Source of the DNA: Dama dama
Taxonomy: Eukaryota; Chordata; Mammalia; Artiodactyla; Cervidae
Reading direction: 5' to 3'
Length of the DNA stretch: 64,000 nucleotides
Assembly (NCBI RefSeq): GCF_033118175.1
Contig: NC_083685.1
Span: forward strand, 120,164,501-120,228,500
Positions 54,661 to 64,000 of this stretch are shown in pieces. The notes beneath the pieces are model-generated. The model made no database searches. It worked only from the letters and a program-made list of their open reading frames with translations, and had not been told where the DNA came from. The stretch's first letter is position 1; every line of letters starts with the position of its first letter. Position numbers and translations under genes: made by a program.

Positions 54661-56990
54661 CAGAGATGGGGGCTGTGGCCCCCTGCCCTTTCCTCTCACT
54701 TTCTCCGCGTTTTGGGCCCTTGCCACTTTTTTCCTGGGTGCTGATTGCGGGAAGGACTGACGCTCCACTTACCCTGCAACGTGTCTCCTAGGTGACCTTT
54801 CCAGTGCCCAGAGCAAGCTTGATTGGAGTGGGGGCCAAGGCCCTCCACGGGCCGAACCCACGCCAGGCGGGGAAGGGTGGCCCCTGGGATGCCTCTTTAA
54901 GCCCGGGTGTCCCAAGTCTTCTCCCTTAAGCCCCCTCCGAGCCGTTCATCCATCAGCCCCCCACCCCACCCTCTACACCAAGCCGGCTGCCCAGAGTGCC
55001 TGGCCACTGCTTCTCCTGCTTCGAGAGGAGAACGCTATGCTCCTTCCCACACCTCCTCCTTCCCACATCTCCTCCTTCCTAATGCCAGATCCCAGATTCA
55101 CCCTCCTGACTATGTCCTCGTCTCCCCGCCCCCGCCTCGGGTCTAAAGCCAGCCAGCATCTCAACTGCCGCTTTAGGACCCCTTTCACTTTCTCACCTGC
55201 ATCCCTACACACACCCCAGTGGTCAGTCCCCAGTGACCTCAGGGTCACCAAACCACATGGACACTTTGGGGCCTCATCTTTCCTGGCATTTCAGGATCTG
55301 GGGACCCTGATGGTCATGCCCTCCTATGGAACGTTCTCCCATGGCTATGGTTTCCAGGCTGGCATTCCCATCTCCTCTCTGCACTCTTCTCCGCTTTCCC
55401 TTGGACAGTTCCCCATGTACCACCGGGTCTCCTGGTGTTCACACTGCTAGATGCTCAGGACCACACCAGGACCCCTCTCCACTGGCCTGCTGCCATTTCC
55501 TGGATGCACTTCCTCGGCCCGCCCACCAGCTGGACACCCTGCAGGGATCCTGAGATTTCCAGTCATCACCAAATCCTAATTATCCCTCTCATGTTTCCCT
55601 GGAATCCACTGTCAACCACTGTCCTGGGTGCCTTCCCTGACCCACTGGGTCAGCTCTTTTTCAGATCTTTGGGGCCCTTCTCTAAATTCTACTTCTGTTT
55701 TGGGGGCAGGAGGACTTTGGAACACGTGGTTCTCCTCTACCCATGGCTCCCCCACCTTCCAGCCCCCAGAGCAGAGCTGCAGCTGGTCCCAGCACCCCGT
55801 GACATGCGCACAGGTAGTCGGTGCTTGGTAACCTGACCTCTACACACCTGCCCTGCCACTGTCTGAAGGCTCAGGATGGGGGAGTATTACTGAGGGTGCC
55901 CTCCAGACCCCCATTCTTACCAGCCCACCTGGAAGCCTGCCCTTAGAGCAGCCTGTTTTGGTTCAGGCAGTGGCCAGAAGGCAAAGGTCAGAGGCAAAGT
56001 CTAGCTCTGCTTGTATAGGGCTAACTGCGAGTGCTGGGTTCAGGTGCTGGGGGAGGGGAGCTTTCTGAGATGGGTCCCCAAAGACCGCCATCCTCCATGC
56101 TCTTCTCCCCTCCCCTGGCGCCTCTCTTCCAGCTCTCCTCCCACCTCTCTGGCAGTGGGGCACCCATACAGACCACACTGATCTGAGTAGGTGGAATCTT
56201 GCTTGTGACCTTGGTGGGCTCCTGCCTCACCGTGAGCTGGGTAACTGGCACCACTCTGGGTGTCTGTGAGGCTCAGGGCAGAAACTAGAGGTTCTTCCTA
56301 GAGGTGGGATTAACCTGAGGACCTGGGAAGGTCATCCCTGCTGTGTGATCTTCAGAGAGGCCCTCTGGACCTTGTTTTCCTGAAGATGTTTTGGTTGGGT
56401 GGAGGCCCGGCAGTCTGGGGGTAGGTTCTGGTTGGCCCCAGTTGGGTTCTAGCAGGAAGAGATGAGAAAGAATAAATGTAGAGTGTATGATATGGGGGTG
56501 GGGGCATACCTGAAATGTGTGGACACAATGGGGAGCAGAAGGCAGAGGGAGAGGGAACAGATGGGGGTGAGGGCCCCCACCCCGGGCTGGGCCACCTTTA
56601 TTTACATAACTGAATTCATAAGACATAAATAGACCAGAAACTGGGAACGAAGGGGGCTGGGCCTTCCCACGGAGTGTTGGAGGTCTGGAGACTGAGGAAG
56701 GGGCCTGTCTACCACTGAGTCCCTGAGGGTCCTGTTGGCGCCTTGGAGATGTGCTGGTTCCCATGTGCCAGGGCAGGCGGGGGGCTGGGGGCTGCCCTCT
56801 GCAGCCTCAGAAGTGCTGTTCCGTCTGCCTGTGCTGTGGGCTCTGGAGGGCACATCAGTAGAGCTCAGTTTAGGCATTTGGCTGAGTGGTATGAGCTGGT
56901 ACTGCCGACAAAGCCAGCAGGGAGAATCTGACACCCCAGCCTCAAGTTCTGGGGGGAAGATGATGATAAGTGGCCCAGAAAGAGGTGGCC
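54661..56990. other. Intergenic stretch, no gene recognised
   Basis: C-rich unique DNA at 54.7-56.3 kb. A minus-strand AATAAA (TTTATT on plus) lies at 56597-56602, but no gene structure can be read on that strand to its right. Confidence 0.45.
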
Positions 56991-56997
56991 TTACAAG

Positions 56998-57092
56998 GTG
57001 GTTCGTGGCCAGATGCAGTGGTTCGTGGCCAAATGGGGGTGGTTCGTGGCCAGACAGGGTGGTTCGTGGTCAGACTGGGTGGTTCTCGGTAG
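56998..57092. repeat. 20-21-bp minisatellite, about 4.5 units
   Basis: Units start at 56998, 57018, 57039, 57059 and 57079. Each begins GTGGTTC, and the first four continue GTGG(C/T)CA, with small differences between units. A further GTGGTTC at 57192 stands alone. Confidence 0.88.
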
Positions 57093-57469
57093 AAACCCAG
57101 GGCAGAGGGACCCTGGATTTGGGAGCTGCAGAAAATGGGGCAGAGGGAAAAGAGATGGTGCCCCCAGAGAGACAGCTGTTAACGTCACAGGGTGGTTCCT
57201 TTCAGATCTCTTTACTGTGCCTTAATACATTGCTTTTGATAGTTTTATGTCTAGGTATTCCAGCACAGTTGGTAACACAAGCATTTCCCCATCTTCATAA
57301 GAAGTCCTCTCAACACCATGGTACATGTGCACTTAGTATTCCATTGTGTGGGTCTGTCAGACTTTACTCAACCATTCACAGGATATAGGAATCAAAAAAG
57401 GGAACAGTCCAAAGCTGTTTCAGGTATGCCCCATCCCACCCCAGGGAATGAGCCCCAAACTGCATCCTG

Positions 57470-58255
57470 GTGCCTCACTCAGATGTGCTTGAGAGACCAA
57501 GAACCAACAGAAGAGAGGACACTGGAGGAAACAAGAGCTAATGCAGGGACCAGAAGAAAACTTCAGACGATCTTCCTCAGATAGGGAAAGACAAAGCACC
57601 CATGCGACTAGGAGAGGGCACTTCAGAAAACTGGAGGAAAACAAAAAAGAGTCCTTGTAAGGTACAAAATAATATCTGAAAACTTAAAAATTTGGTAGAA
57701 GGATTGAAAGAAGGAGTTGAAGAAATCTCACAGAAGAAAGAACAAAAATCAGAGAGACAGAAACTAAGGGATGGTGGAGGATCCATATGGGAAGTCAGAG
57801 GGACAGAGTTTCCAAAGACCAGTGGAGGAGGAAGACCATTGTGAAAAGTAATACAAAGTTCTTCCTAGAACTTCCCTAGTGGGAAAGTCTGCCAAGTACC
57901 CGGCACAATAAAAACAGCAAACCAGCTAATGGATTAAAAAATTCAACCATGTTGCATCCTCATGAAGTTTCAAACTCATCAGAATAAAGAGAAGATATGG
58001 AAAGTTTCTAGAGTGTGAACAGAGGTCTCCTGGAGATGGGCACTGCTCAGCATGGCATCAGACCTGTTGCCGGCAGCTGAGGGAGCCACGTTCCCAGTGA
58101 CAGGATTTCTCACCTTATATCCTCTTACCAGGGCCACCATCTTCCAAGTTATGCCACAGGTTGTGAGGGCAGAATAAGGACATTTCCAGACACCAGAGGA
58201 CTCTTAACTTCCCATGCAGTTCTTCTTAAGAAGCTCCAAGCTTGAGCCACCCAGC
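57470..58255 (+). mobile_element. Old L1 fragment (5' region type), plus strand
   Basis: The A-rich text contains the order of phrases seen near the 5' end of old mammalian L1 elements: 'gttgaagaaatctcacagaa', 'taatacaaagttcttcctag', 'agtttcaaactcatcagaat', 'atcagacctgttgccggcag' and 'gcagaataaggacatttcca'. It is strongly decayed and non-coding. Confidence 0.6.
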
Positions 58256-58397
58256 ATGGAGTGGGGTGCCATCCAGTCAAGAAGACACTGGATTTTGAAA
58301 GCTTAGTATAAAAATAGAACATAAAGTGTCATGAATCGTTTGTGCTGGTACATGTTGAAGGAATCCTCTTCCCGACAAATTGGGTCAAATAAAAGGT

Positions 58398-58608
58398 TTT
58401 GTTGTTCAGTCACTAAATCGTGTCCAACTCTTCTGTGACCCCATGAACTGTAGCCCGCCAGGCTCCTCTGTCTATGGGTTTTCCCAGGCAAGAATACTGG
58501 AGTGAGTTACCATTTCCTACTCCAAAGGATCTTCCCAACCCAGAGATTGAACCCATGTCTCCTGCATTGGCAGGCAGTTTCTTTACCACTGGGCCACCAG
58601 GAAAGCCT
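58398..58608 (-). mobile_element. Bov-tA SINE, minus strand
   Basis: 'gttgttcagtcactaaatcg' (inverted tail), 'ccaggcaagaatactggagt', 'agagattgaacccatgtctc' and 'ctgggccaccaggaaagcc' (inverted head). Confidence 0.9.
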
Positions 58609-58619
58609 TCATTTCATCA

Positions 58620-59510
58620 GTTCCTTTTCCTTTTTAAATGTGGTTACAGAATATTTGAAATGACACGTTGGTTCACCGTTGTGATGCAAAATATTTCTGT
58701 TGGCCGGCACTGTCTAGAAACACCAAGAAATTCTATCAAGAAGGAAATGTAATCATAGCCCCAGGTCACCCACCGACCATTCCACCAGCAAAATTTCCAC
58801 AATTAGGGTACGAATGCAGAAGGTCATGATGCCTCTGGATTGAGGGGGGGGGGGGGGGAAGGGGTCATGAGGGCCCTGGTGGGGGTCCTGGGAAGTTGGG
58901 ATAATGCTGTACAAAGCAAATCAAGACTGATCCAAACTATCGATTGAGCACCTACTGTGTCCTGGATGCTGGGAGACCGAGGGAAACTGACATCTTAGGA
59001 GAGGGAGGCGGACAATACACAACCCAGCAGATCTGCATGTTCCTGCTGTGACGTCAGGTTCTGATAAAATACGGCAGATGAGGAGATAGAGTGAAGAATG
59101 TGGTTACTGTAGATATTTTCTTAAAGTCCTGGATGTTCCCAGACCTTGCCTACTCCTCCCCCTAAAATTTCCATTGCTCCAAACTGGGTGTTTCTCCCTT
59201 AGTTTTCCATACTGCTGTTGCACAAATATGGAAATGATGCATGATATCTGTGGCAGGTTGGTTTTTTTCTTCTTGTTGTCGAAGTATTGTTGATTTACAG
59301 TTCCATGGCCTCTTCTTAAAACACCAGCTCTGATATATCTGTTTTTCCACTCAGAAGTATGCTTTTGGGCTGCATTTGTGCTGACCCAGGTTGGGGAGTG
59401 AGTATTTAGTTATTATTTGAGGGGATCACAATGGAGCTTTTTACTTGAACCCCCTAGACGTGTAAACACCTAGGGAAAAAAACTCAACTCTCTCATTTTT
59501 GGTCTAAAAT
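58620..59510. other. Intergenic stretch with possible old repeat, no gene recognised
   Basis: A 15-G run is at 58844-58858. The text near 58935-58990 ('gattgagcacctactgtgtc') resembles an old MIR/L2-type repeat. Nothing coding is seen. Confidence 0.45.
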
Positions 59511-59521
59511 ATTAAAAATAA

Positions 59522-59732
59522 GGACTTCCCTGATGGTCCAGTGGCTAAGACTCCATCCTCCAATGCAGGGAGTCCATGTTTGATCCCTGATCAGGGAATT
59601 AGATCCCACATGCTGCAACTAAGCATTTGTATGCCACAACTAAAGATCTCACGTGCTGCAATGAAGATCAAAGATCCCACGTGTTGCAGTTAAGACCCAA
59701 CGTGGCCAAAAATAAATAAATAAATTTTAAAA
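59522..59732 (+). mobile_element. CHR-type SINE
   Basis: 'ggacttccctgatggtccag' head, 'atgtttgatccctgatcagg', repeated 'agatcccac(a/g)tg(c/t)tgca' segments and the tail 'ggccaaaaataaataaataa'. Confidence 0.87.
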
Positions 59733-60143
59733 AACGTTGTGGGGGGCTACAAAAGTGTACTATAAAAATACATATAGAAAAAAAAAATACATATAGGACT
59801 TTTTTGTTGCCCCCAAATTCCTTCATGACACCCTGTAGTCCATCCTCCCCCTCCAGGCCCCTAGCCATCACTGACCTGATTTCTGGGCCTATGGATCTGC
59901 CTTTCCAAGAATACATATAAATAGAATATGTAGTCTTTTGTATCTGGCTTCTCATATATGGCAAAGTTTTTGAGATCCACCAGTGATACAGCCTGTAATA
60001 GTGGTTCCTTCTGTTTGTTGCTGAGTCCTGTTCCACCAGATGGGTGACCTGAGATTTTGGTTATCCATCCAGTTGGTGAACATGGACATTTGGGTTGTTC
60101 CCAGTTTGTGTGTGTGTGTGTGTGTTGGTTGGTTGGTTGAACT

Positions 60144-60237
60144 ACATGGCATGAAGGATCTCAGCTTCCTGGGACCGAACCCCCGCCCCTTGGACTGGAA
60201 GCGCAGAGCCTTAACCATTGAATAATCATGGAATCTC
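60144..60237 (-). mobile_element. SINE fragment nested in the L1, minus strand
   Basis: 'catggcatgaaggatctcag' and 'gaagcgcagagccttaacca' resemble an inverted CHR SINE. A TG microsatellite and (TTGG)n at 60104-60138 lie directly before it. Confidence 0.65.
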
Positions 60238-60779
60238 AAGTTCTCAGATTTTGGCGCTGTGAATTCGTCTCCTCTAAACGGTTGTGTGCAGATCTTTTTT
60301 TGTGTGTGTGTGTGCATATCTTTATGTGGACACATGTTTTCATTGCTCCAGAGGAAATACCTCCGGGTGGGATTGTGGTTCCCATGCCCATGTCTAACTT
60401 TATAAGAAACCTCCAAGCTCTTGTCCTGAGCGGCTTCACTGTCCTGCATCTCCAATGGCCTTGAGGGAGAGCTGCCATCACCCCGCATCCTTCTAGGCCC
60501 TCAAGCTCTTCAGGGTTTTGGAATTGTTGACTCTGATTTTTTTAGCCATTCCACTTCCAATGTGTTCCAATGCAAGTCCTTCACCAGATGCAAGTTTTGT
60601 AAATATTCTCTCCTATTCAATGACTTGCTCTCCTAATTTCTTATTTGTTCCTCAGAGAGCAGACATTTTTTAATTTTGATGAAATCCAAGTATCATATTT
60701 TTGTTTCAGGACTTGTGCTTTTTGTGCCCCTTCTGAGACATCTTTGCCTGATCCAAGGTGGCTAAGACTTTCTCCCGTG

Positions 60780-60984
60780 TTGTTGTTAGGAAGAGTATTT
60801 CATGATTTTTGATGCTATAGTGAAGGATAGTTTTGTAAAATTTCTGTTTCCAGTTGCTTATTGCTATTGTATAGAAATGCAACTGATGTTGCATAGAAAA
60901 ACTGATGTGTTTTCTTCTGTTAATTTTGTATCCTATGACCTTGCTAAACTCATTTATTAGTTCTACTTGCGTGTGTGGATTCCT
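60780..60984. repeat. Direct repeat, copy A of an L1-internal duplication
   Basis: It matches 61566-61754 in the same orientation. Both copies start 'gttgttaggaagagtatttc' and share 'atcctatgaccttgctaaac' and 'tcatttattagttctacttg'. Copy A has an extra stretch of about 20 bp near 60887. Copy B is in the position expected from L1 order; copy A is out of order. Confidence 0.88.
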
Positions 60985-61565
60985 TTCTTCCATGTTTTCT
61001 CTTTAAGATTTGTCATTTCAGCCCTTACACATTGATCTCTGATTTATGGTAAGCTATCCTGGCATGTGGTGCAATGTGTTGTTTGTTTGGCAAATGCACC
61101 CAGTTACTCCAGCTCCATTTACTGAAAAGACTGTCTTTCTTCACTGAGTCTCAGCACCTTTGTAAAAAACTCTCTTGACCATTACTGTGGGTCTGTTTTT
61201 GAACTCTCTTCTATTTCATTGTTCTGTATGTCCATGTGTATGTCAATACTACACTCTCTTGGTTACTGTAGCTTTGTAGCATGTCTTGAAATTGGGTACT
61301 GTGACTTCTTCAACTCTTTTAAAGATGTTTTTGTGCTATATGTTCATTGCATTTTCATTTGAATATTAAAATCAGGTTGTCAACTACTACCAAAAAAGTC
61401 TACTAAGATTTTGATTGAGATTCAGTTGGGGAGAAAAGACATCTTAACGTTGAATCTTCCTAGCCACAAATAAGATGTATCTCTTCATTTATTTGGGTCT
61501 TCTTTAATTTCTCTCAGCAATGTTTGATCATTTCCAGTACAGAGGTCATGCAGATATTTTTTTGT

Positions 61566-61754
61566 TGTTGTTAGGAAGAGTATTTCATGATTTTTGATGC
61601 TATAGTGAAGGATAATTTTGTAAAATTTCTGTCTCCAGTAGCCTATTGCTACTGTATAGAAATGCAAATGATGTGTTTTCATTGGTTAATTTTGTATCCT
61701 ATGACCTTGCTAAACTCATTTATTAGTTCTACTTGTGTTGTGTGTGTGGATTCC
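61566..61754. repeat. Direct repeat, copy B (collinear copy)
   Basis: The partner of the segment at 60780-60984. It sits in the expected place in L1 ORF2 antisense order, between the 'aatttctctcagcaatgttt' and 'tatccccaatcgttgggaga' landmarks. Confidence 0.88.
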
Positions 61755-62629
61755 TTGGGTTTTTCTATGGAGGTGACCGTGTACTCTGTAAGAAAGGATG
61801 TTTTCTTCCTTTACAGTCTGTGTGCCTGGTTGTTTATTTTTTGGTAACTTATTGTACAGACTGTGACCTGTAGTACAGTGTTGAGCAAAAGTGATCAGAG
61901 CTCATATCCTTGCTTTATCCCCAATCGTTGGGAGAAAAGCATTCAACTTTCCACCAGTAAGTATGATGTTATTTATAGGTTTTACAGAGTTGCCCTTTAT
62001 CAATTTGAGAATGTTTCCATTCATTCCTAGTTTGCTGAGAGATTTTTTCTTTTTAAATCATGAATGGATGTTGAATTTTATCAGATGTCTTTGGTTTTTT
62101 GTGAGATTTGTCTTTCTCTATTTCTGTACTGAATAATACTGATTTTCAAATGTTTACCAACCTTGCATTCCTGGGATACATTTCATTTGGTCATGAAATA
62201 TTCTCTTTTTTATGTACTTCTGGGTTAGATTTGCTGACATTTTATGAAGAGCTTTTGCATCTGTGTTCATTAAGGATTTTAGTGTGTAATTTTATTCTCT
62301 TATAATAAGACAATTGTCTGGCTTTGGTATCGATGATATTGGCCTCATAAAATGAGCTGGTAAGTACGCCTCCCTCTTCTGTTTTCTGGAAGTCTGTATA
62401 GAATTGGTATTATTACTTCCTTAGACATTGATAGAATTCATTTCTGAAGCATCTGGGTCTAGACTGTCTTTTTTTGTAGGAAGGTTTTTAACTACACATT
62501 CACTTTTTAAAATAGACATAGTGCTATTTCCCTAGATATTGCCCCATTGCTATTTGAAATTATTGTGCCGATTTTTTAGTATCTTTAGCAGGATTTAGGG
62601 TTTCCCTGGTGGATTTAAGACTTTCTTTT

Positions 62630-62762
62630 GCTGGAATTCCCCAGCAGTCCAGCGCTCAGGACTCTGCATTTTCAGGATCTCAGTTCCCTGACCATGGATT
62701 GAACCACAGCCACAGCAGTGAAAGTCTAGAATCTTAACTATGAGGCCACCAGGGAACTCCTG
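62630..62762 (-). mobile_element. CHR-type SINE, minus strand
   Basis: 'atctcagttccctgaccatg' and 'gaggccaccagggaactcc' are the inverted head. Confidence 0.82.
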
Positions 62763-63505
62763 ATATTTTCTTACAGTAAAGGAAAAAGGTGTTGGGTCAT
62801 TGTTGGTGGAAACATGTCTGGAATGGAGTGGAGCCTTCCTCCTGGGGCGGGTCTGAGCTGAGGCCCCTCCTCCCCGAGCCTCCTCCCAGGTATTCATCCT
62901 CCTTCCTTTCTGACCTGCCAGCTCCTCCTCCCCTAACCTTGACTTTGATTACAAGAGAAACTCCTACAAGTGGACTTTGCCAGCCCTGCCGCTCTCTGGC
63001 CTCAGCAGTCTTCCCAGGTCCCACTGCTATGGTAGCAGGTGGTCGCTGGCCTGAGCCCCCCTCCAAGCCTGTCCGTTCACACAGCCATGAATCCGGTGGA
63101 GGCTGCCTCTTCTTGCCCTCCACGCAGGCCTCCTCTGCCTGTTGGACACCATGGCTGCCCTCCTGTTGCCAGGGACTACCCCACTCCAAACTCACCTCCA
63201 ATCTCCATCTGTGACCTCCAGATAAACTGAGGCTGGGGTGGCCACTGTGCATATGGGCCATGCCCAGACCGGACCTCTAGAGGGCAGGGGGTGTGCTCAA
63301 AGATGTGGGGGAGCCTGGAACAGGGAGAAGCCAGGCTCACCATAACCAGCCACAGTCACCCCCAAGTCTAGATCCAAGTCTAGATAGCTTCTAGGGCACC
63401 CAGGACATGTCCCCACGCACTGCCCATCTTCTGGGAGGGTCAGCTTACCCCTAGTGTTCACCCAGGTCCTCTGCAGGTTGGGCCCTGGGCCAATCCCCAC
63501 CCACA
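62763..63505. other. Intergenic stretch, no gene recognised
   Basis: Unique GC-rich DNA. Open frames on both strands lack domains and splice context. A 14-bp direct repeat, AAGTCTAGATCCAA / AAGTCTAGATAGCT (8-10 bp core AAGTCTAGAT), occurs at 63364 and 63376. Confidence 0.45.
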
Positions 63506-63509
63506 CACC

Positions 63510-63800
63510 CTCTTTAAAAAAAAATTTTTTTAGGGTATTCTTTTATTATTATTATTATTTTTATAATTTTTTTTTTTTTTACCCCATGGACTGCAGCCTA
63601 CCAGGCTCCTCCGTTCATGGGATTTTCCAGGCGAGAGTACTGGAGTGGGTTGCCATTGCCTTCTCCAAAAAAAAATTTTTTTTTAAATTGGAGTAATGTT
63701 GATTTACAATGTGGCGCTAGTTTCTGCTGTACAGAGAAATGAATCAGTTATACCTACATATATATGCACTTTTTTTTAAAGATTCTATTCCCATGTAGAT
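63510..63800 (-). mobile_element. Composite of T-rich, BOV-A and L1-like fragments
   Basis: T-rich stretch with (ATT)n at 63543-63560, then an inverted BOV-A fragment at about 63582-63666 ('ccatggactgcagcctacca', 'gggttgccattgccttctcc'). After it comes 'tgttgatttacaatgtggcg' and 'tagtttctgctgtacagaga', typical of the 3' end of bovine L1-related elements. Confidence 0.65.
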
Positions 63801-63807
63801 CTTTACA

Positions 63808-64000
63808 GGGCTTCTCAGGTGGTGCTAGTGGTCAAGAATCTGCCTGCCAATGCAGAAGATGCAGGAGATGCAAGTTGGGAAGATCTCCTGGAGAAGGAAA
63901 TGGCAACCTGCTCCAGTATCTTGCCTGAAAAATTCCATGGACAGAGGAGCCTGGTGGGCTATAATCCATGGGTTCACAAAGAGGTTGACACAACTGAGTG
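63808..64000 (+). mobile_element. Bov-tA SINE, cut by the window end
   Basis: 'cagggcttctcaggtggtgc' head, 'aatctgcctgccaatgcaga' and 'gaggttgacacaactgagtg' at the last bases. It continues beyond the window. Confidence 0.88.

Larger units (their letters stand above)
59770..62545 (-). mobile_element. Old L1 (L1M-type) ORF2 remnant, minus strand
   Basis: Plus-strand text follows the antisense order of an old L1 ORF2 region over ~2.7 kb. Landmarks are 'atccatccagttggtgaaca' (60061), 'aattttgatgaaatccaagt' (60674), 'gttactgtagctttgtagca' (61262), 'tttatttgggtcttctttaa' (61489) and 'tccttgctttatccccaatc' (61907), ending near 'tagatattgccccattgcta' (62534). It is full of stops and dead. A SINE fragment interrupts it at 60144-60237, and an internal segment is duplicated (see the next repeat entry). 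Confidence 0.75.

Noticed and set aside
53976..54791. 271-codon plus-strand frame in the island near 54 kb
   Set aside because: Low-complexity Pro/Arg/Ala composition with no homology signal and no splice context.
56735..57388. 217-codon plus-strand frame over the minisatellite
   Set aside because: The openness comes partly from the repeat units. There are no domains and the C-terminal part is AT-rich repeat.

Overview
This is ordinary nuclear DNA from a mammal, and the repeats narrow it to a ruminant. It is studded with BOV-A2/Bov-tA SINEs (with the typical AGC-repeat tail), CHR-type tRNA-derived SINEs of cetartiodactyls, and a bovine-type L1 3' end. The genes have many exons with GT-AG introns, CpG-island promoters and AATAAA signals. 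The encoded proteins are bovine-like, but the P4HB product differs at several positions from the cattle sequence as I remember it. I would therefore say 'bovid/pecoran ruminant' and not name a species.

Layout: (1) 1-5.0 kb is repeat-rich intergenic DNA (BOV-A2, L1, CHR SINEs, a MaLR-type LTR). (2) A CpG island at 5.0-6.5 kb starts ARHGDIA (+), whose coding exons lie at 7433-8695 and whose 3' UTR runs to about 9.87 kb. (3) The ARHGDIA-P4HB spacer holds a processed PSMG3 pseudogene on the minus strand (12.16-12.86 kb). (4) P4HB (+) has a CpG island at 14.6-16.0 kb, eleven coding exons from 15654 to 24784 and a poly(A) signal at 25603. (5) A spacer at 25.6-30.8 kb contains a young L1 3' end and paired SINEs. 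(6) PPP1R27 (+), a compact three-exon TATA gene, lies at 31072-31898. (7) MCRIP1 (+) has a CpG-island exon 1 near 32.5 kb, a 5.9-kb intron and coding exons at 38475-39658. (8) The MCRIP1-GCGR spacer is 40.5-45.75 kb. (9) GCGR (-) has thirteen coding exons between 49910 and 46011; a CpG island at 53.6-54.7 kb is the best candidate for its untranslated first exon. (10) From 55 kb to the end there is a minisatellite, old L1 pieces and many SINEs, with no gene I can support.

The order ARHGDIA-P4HB-PPP1R27-MCRIP1-GCGR, with GCGR alone on the opposite strand, matches the human 17q25 block read in reverse. The five genes are neighbours, not an operon. They encode a Rho GTPase chaperone, an ER disulfide isomerase, a muscle PP1 regulator, an ERK-regulated CtBP-binding protein and the glucagon receptor.

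I found no undescribed biological system. The most useful observations are a templated duplication inside an old L1, a nearly open PSMG3 retrocopy that lost its start codon, an extra N-glycosylation sequon in GCGR, a consensus splice donor abutting the ARHGDIA start codon, and several promoter motif clusters.
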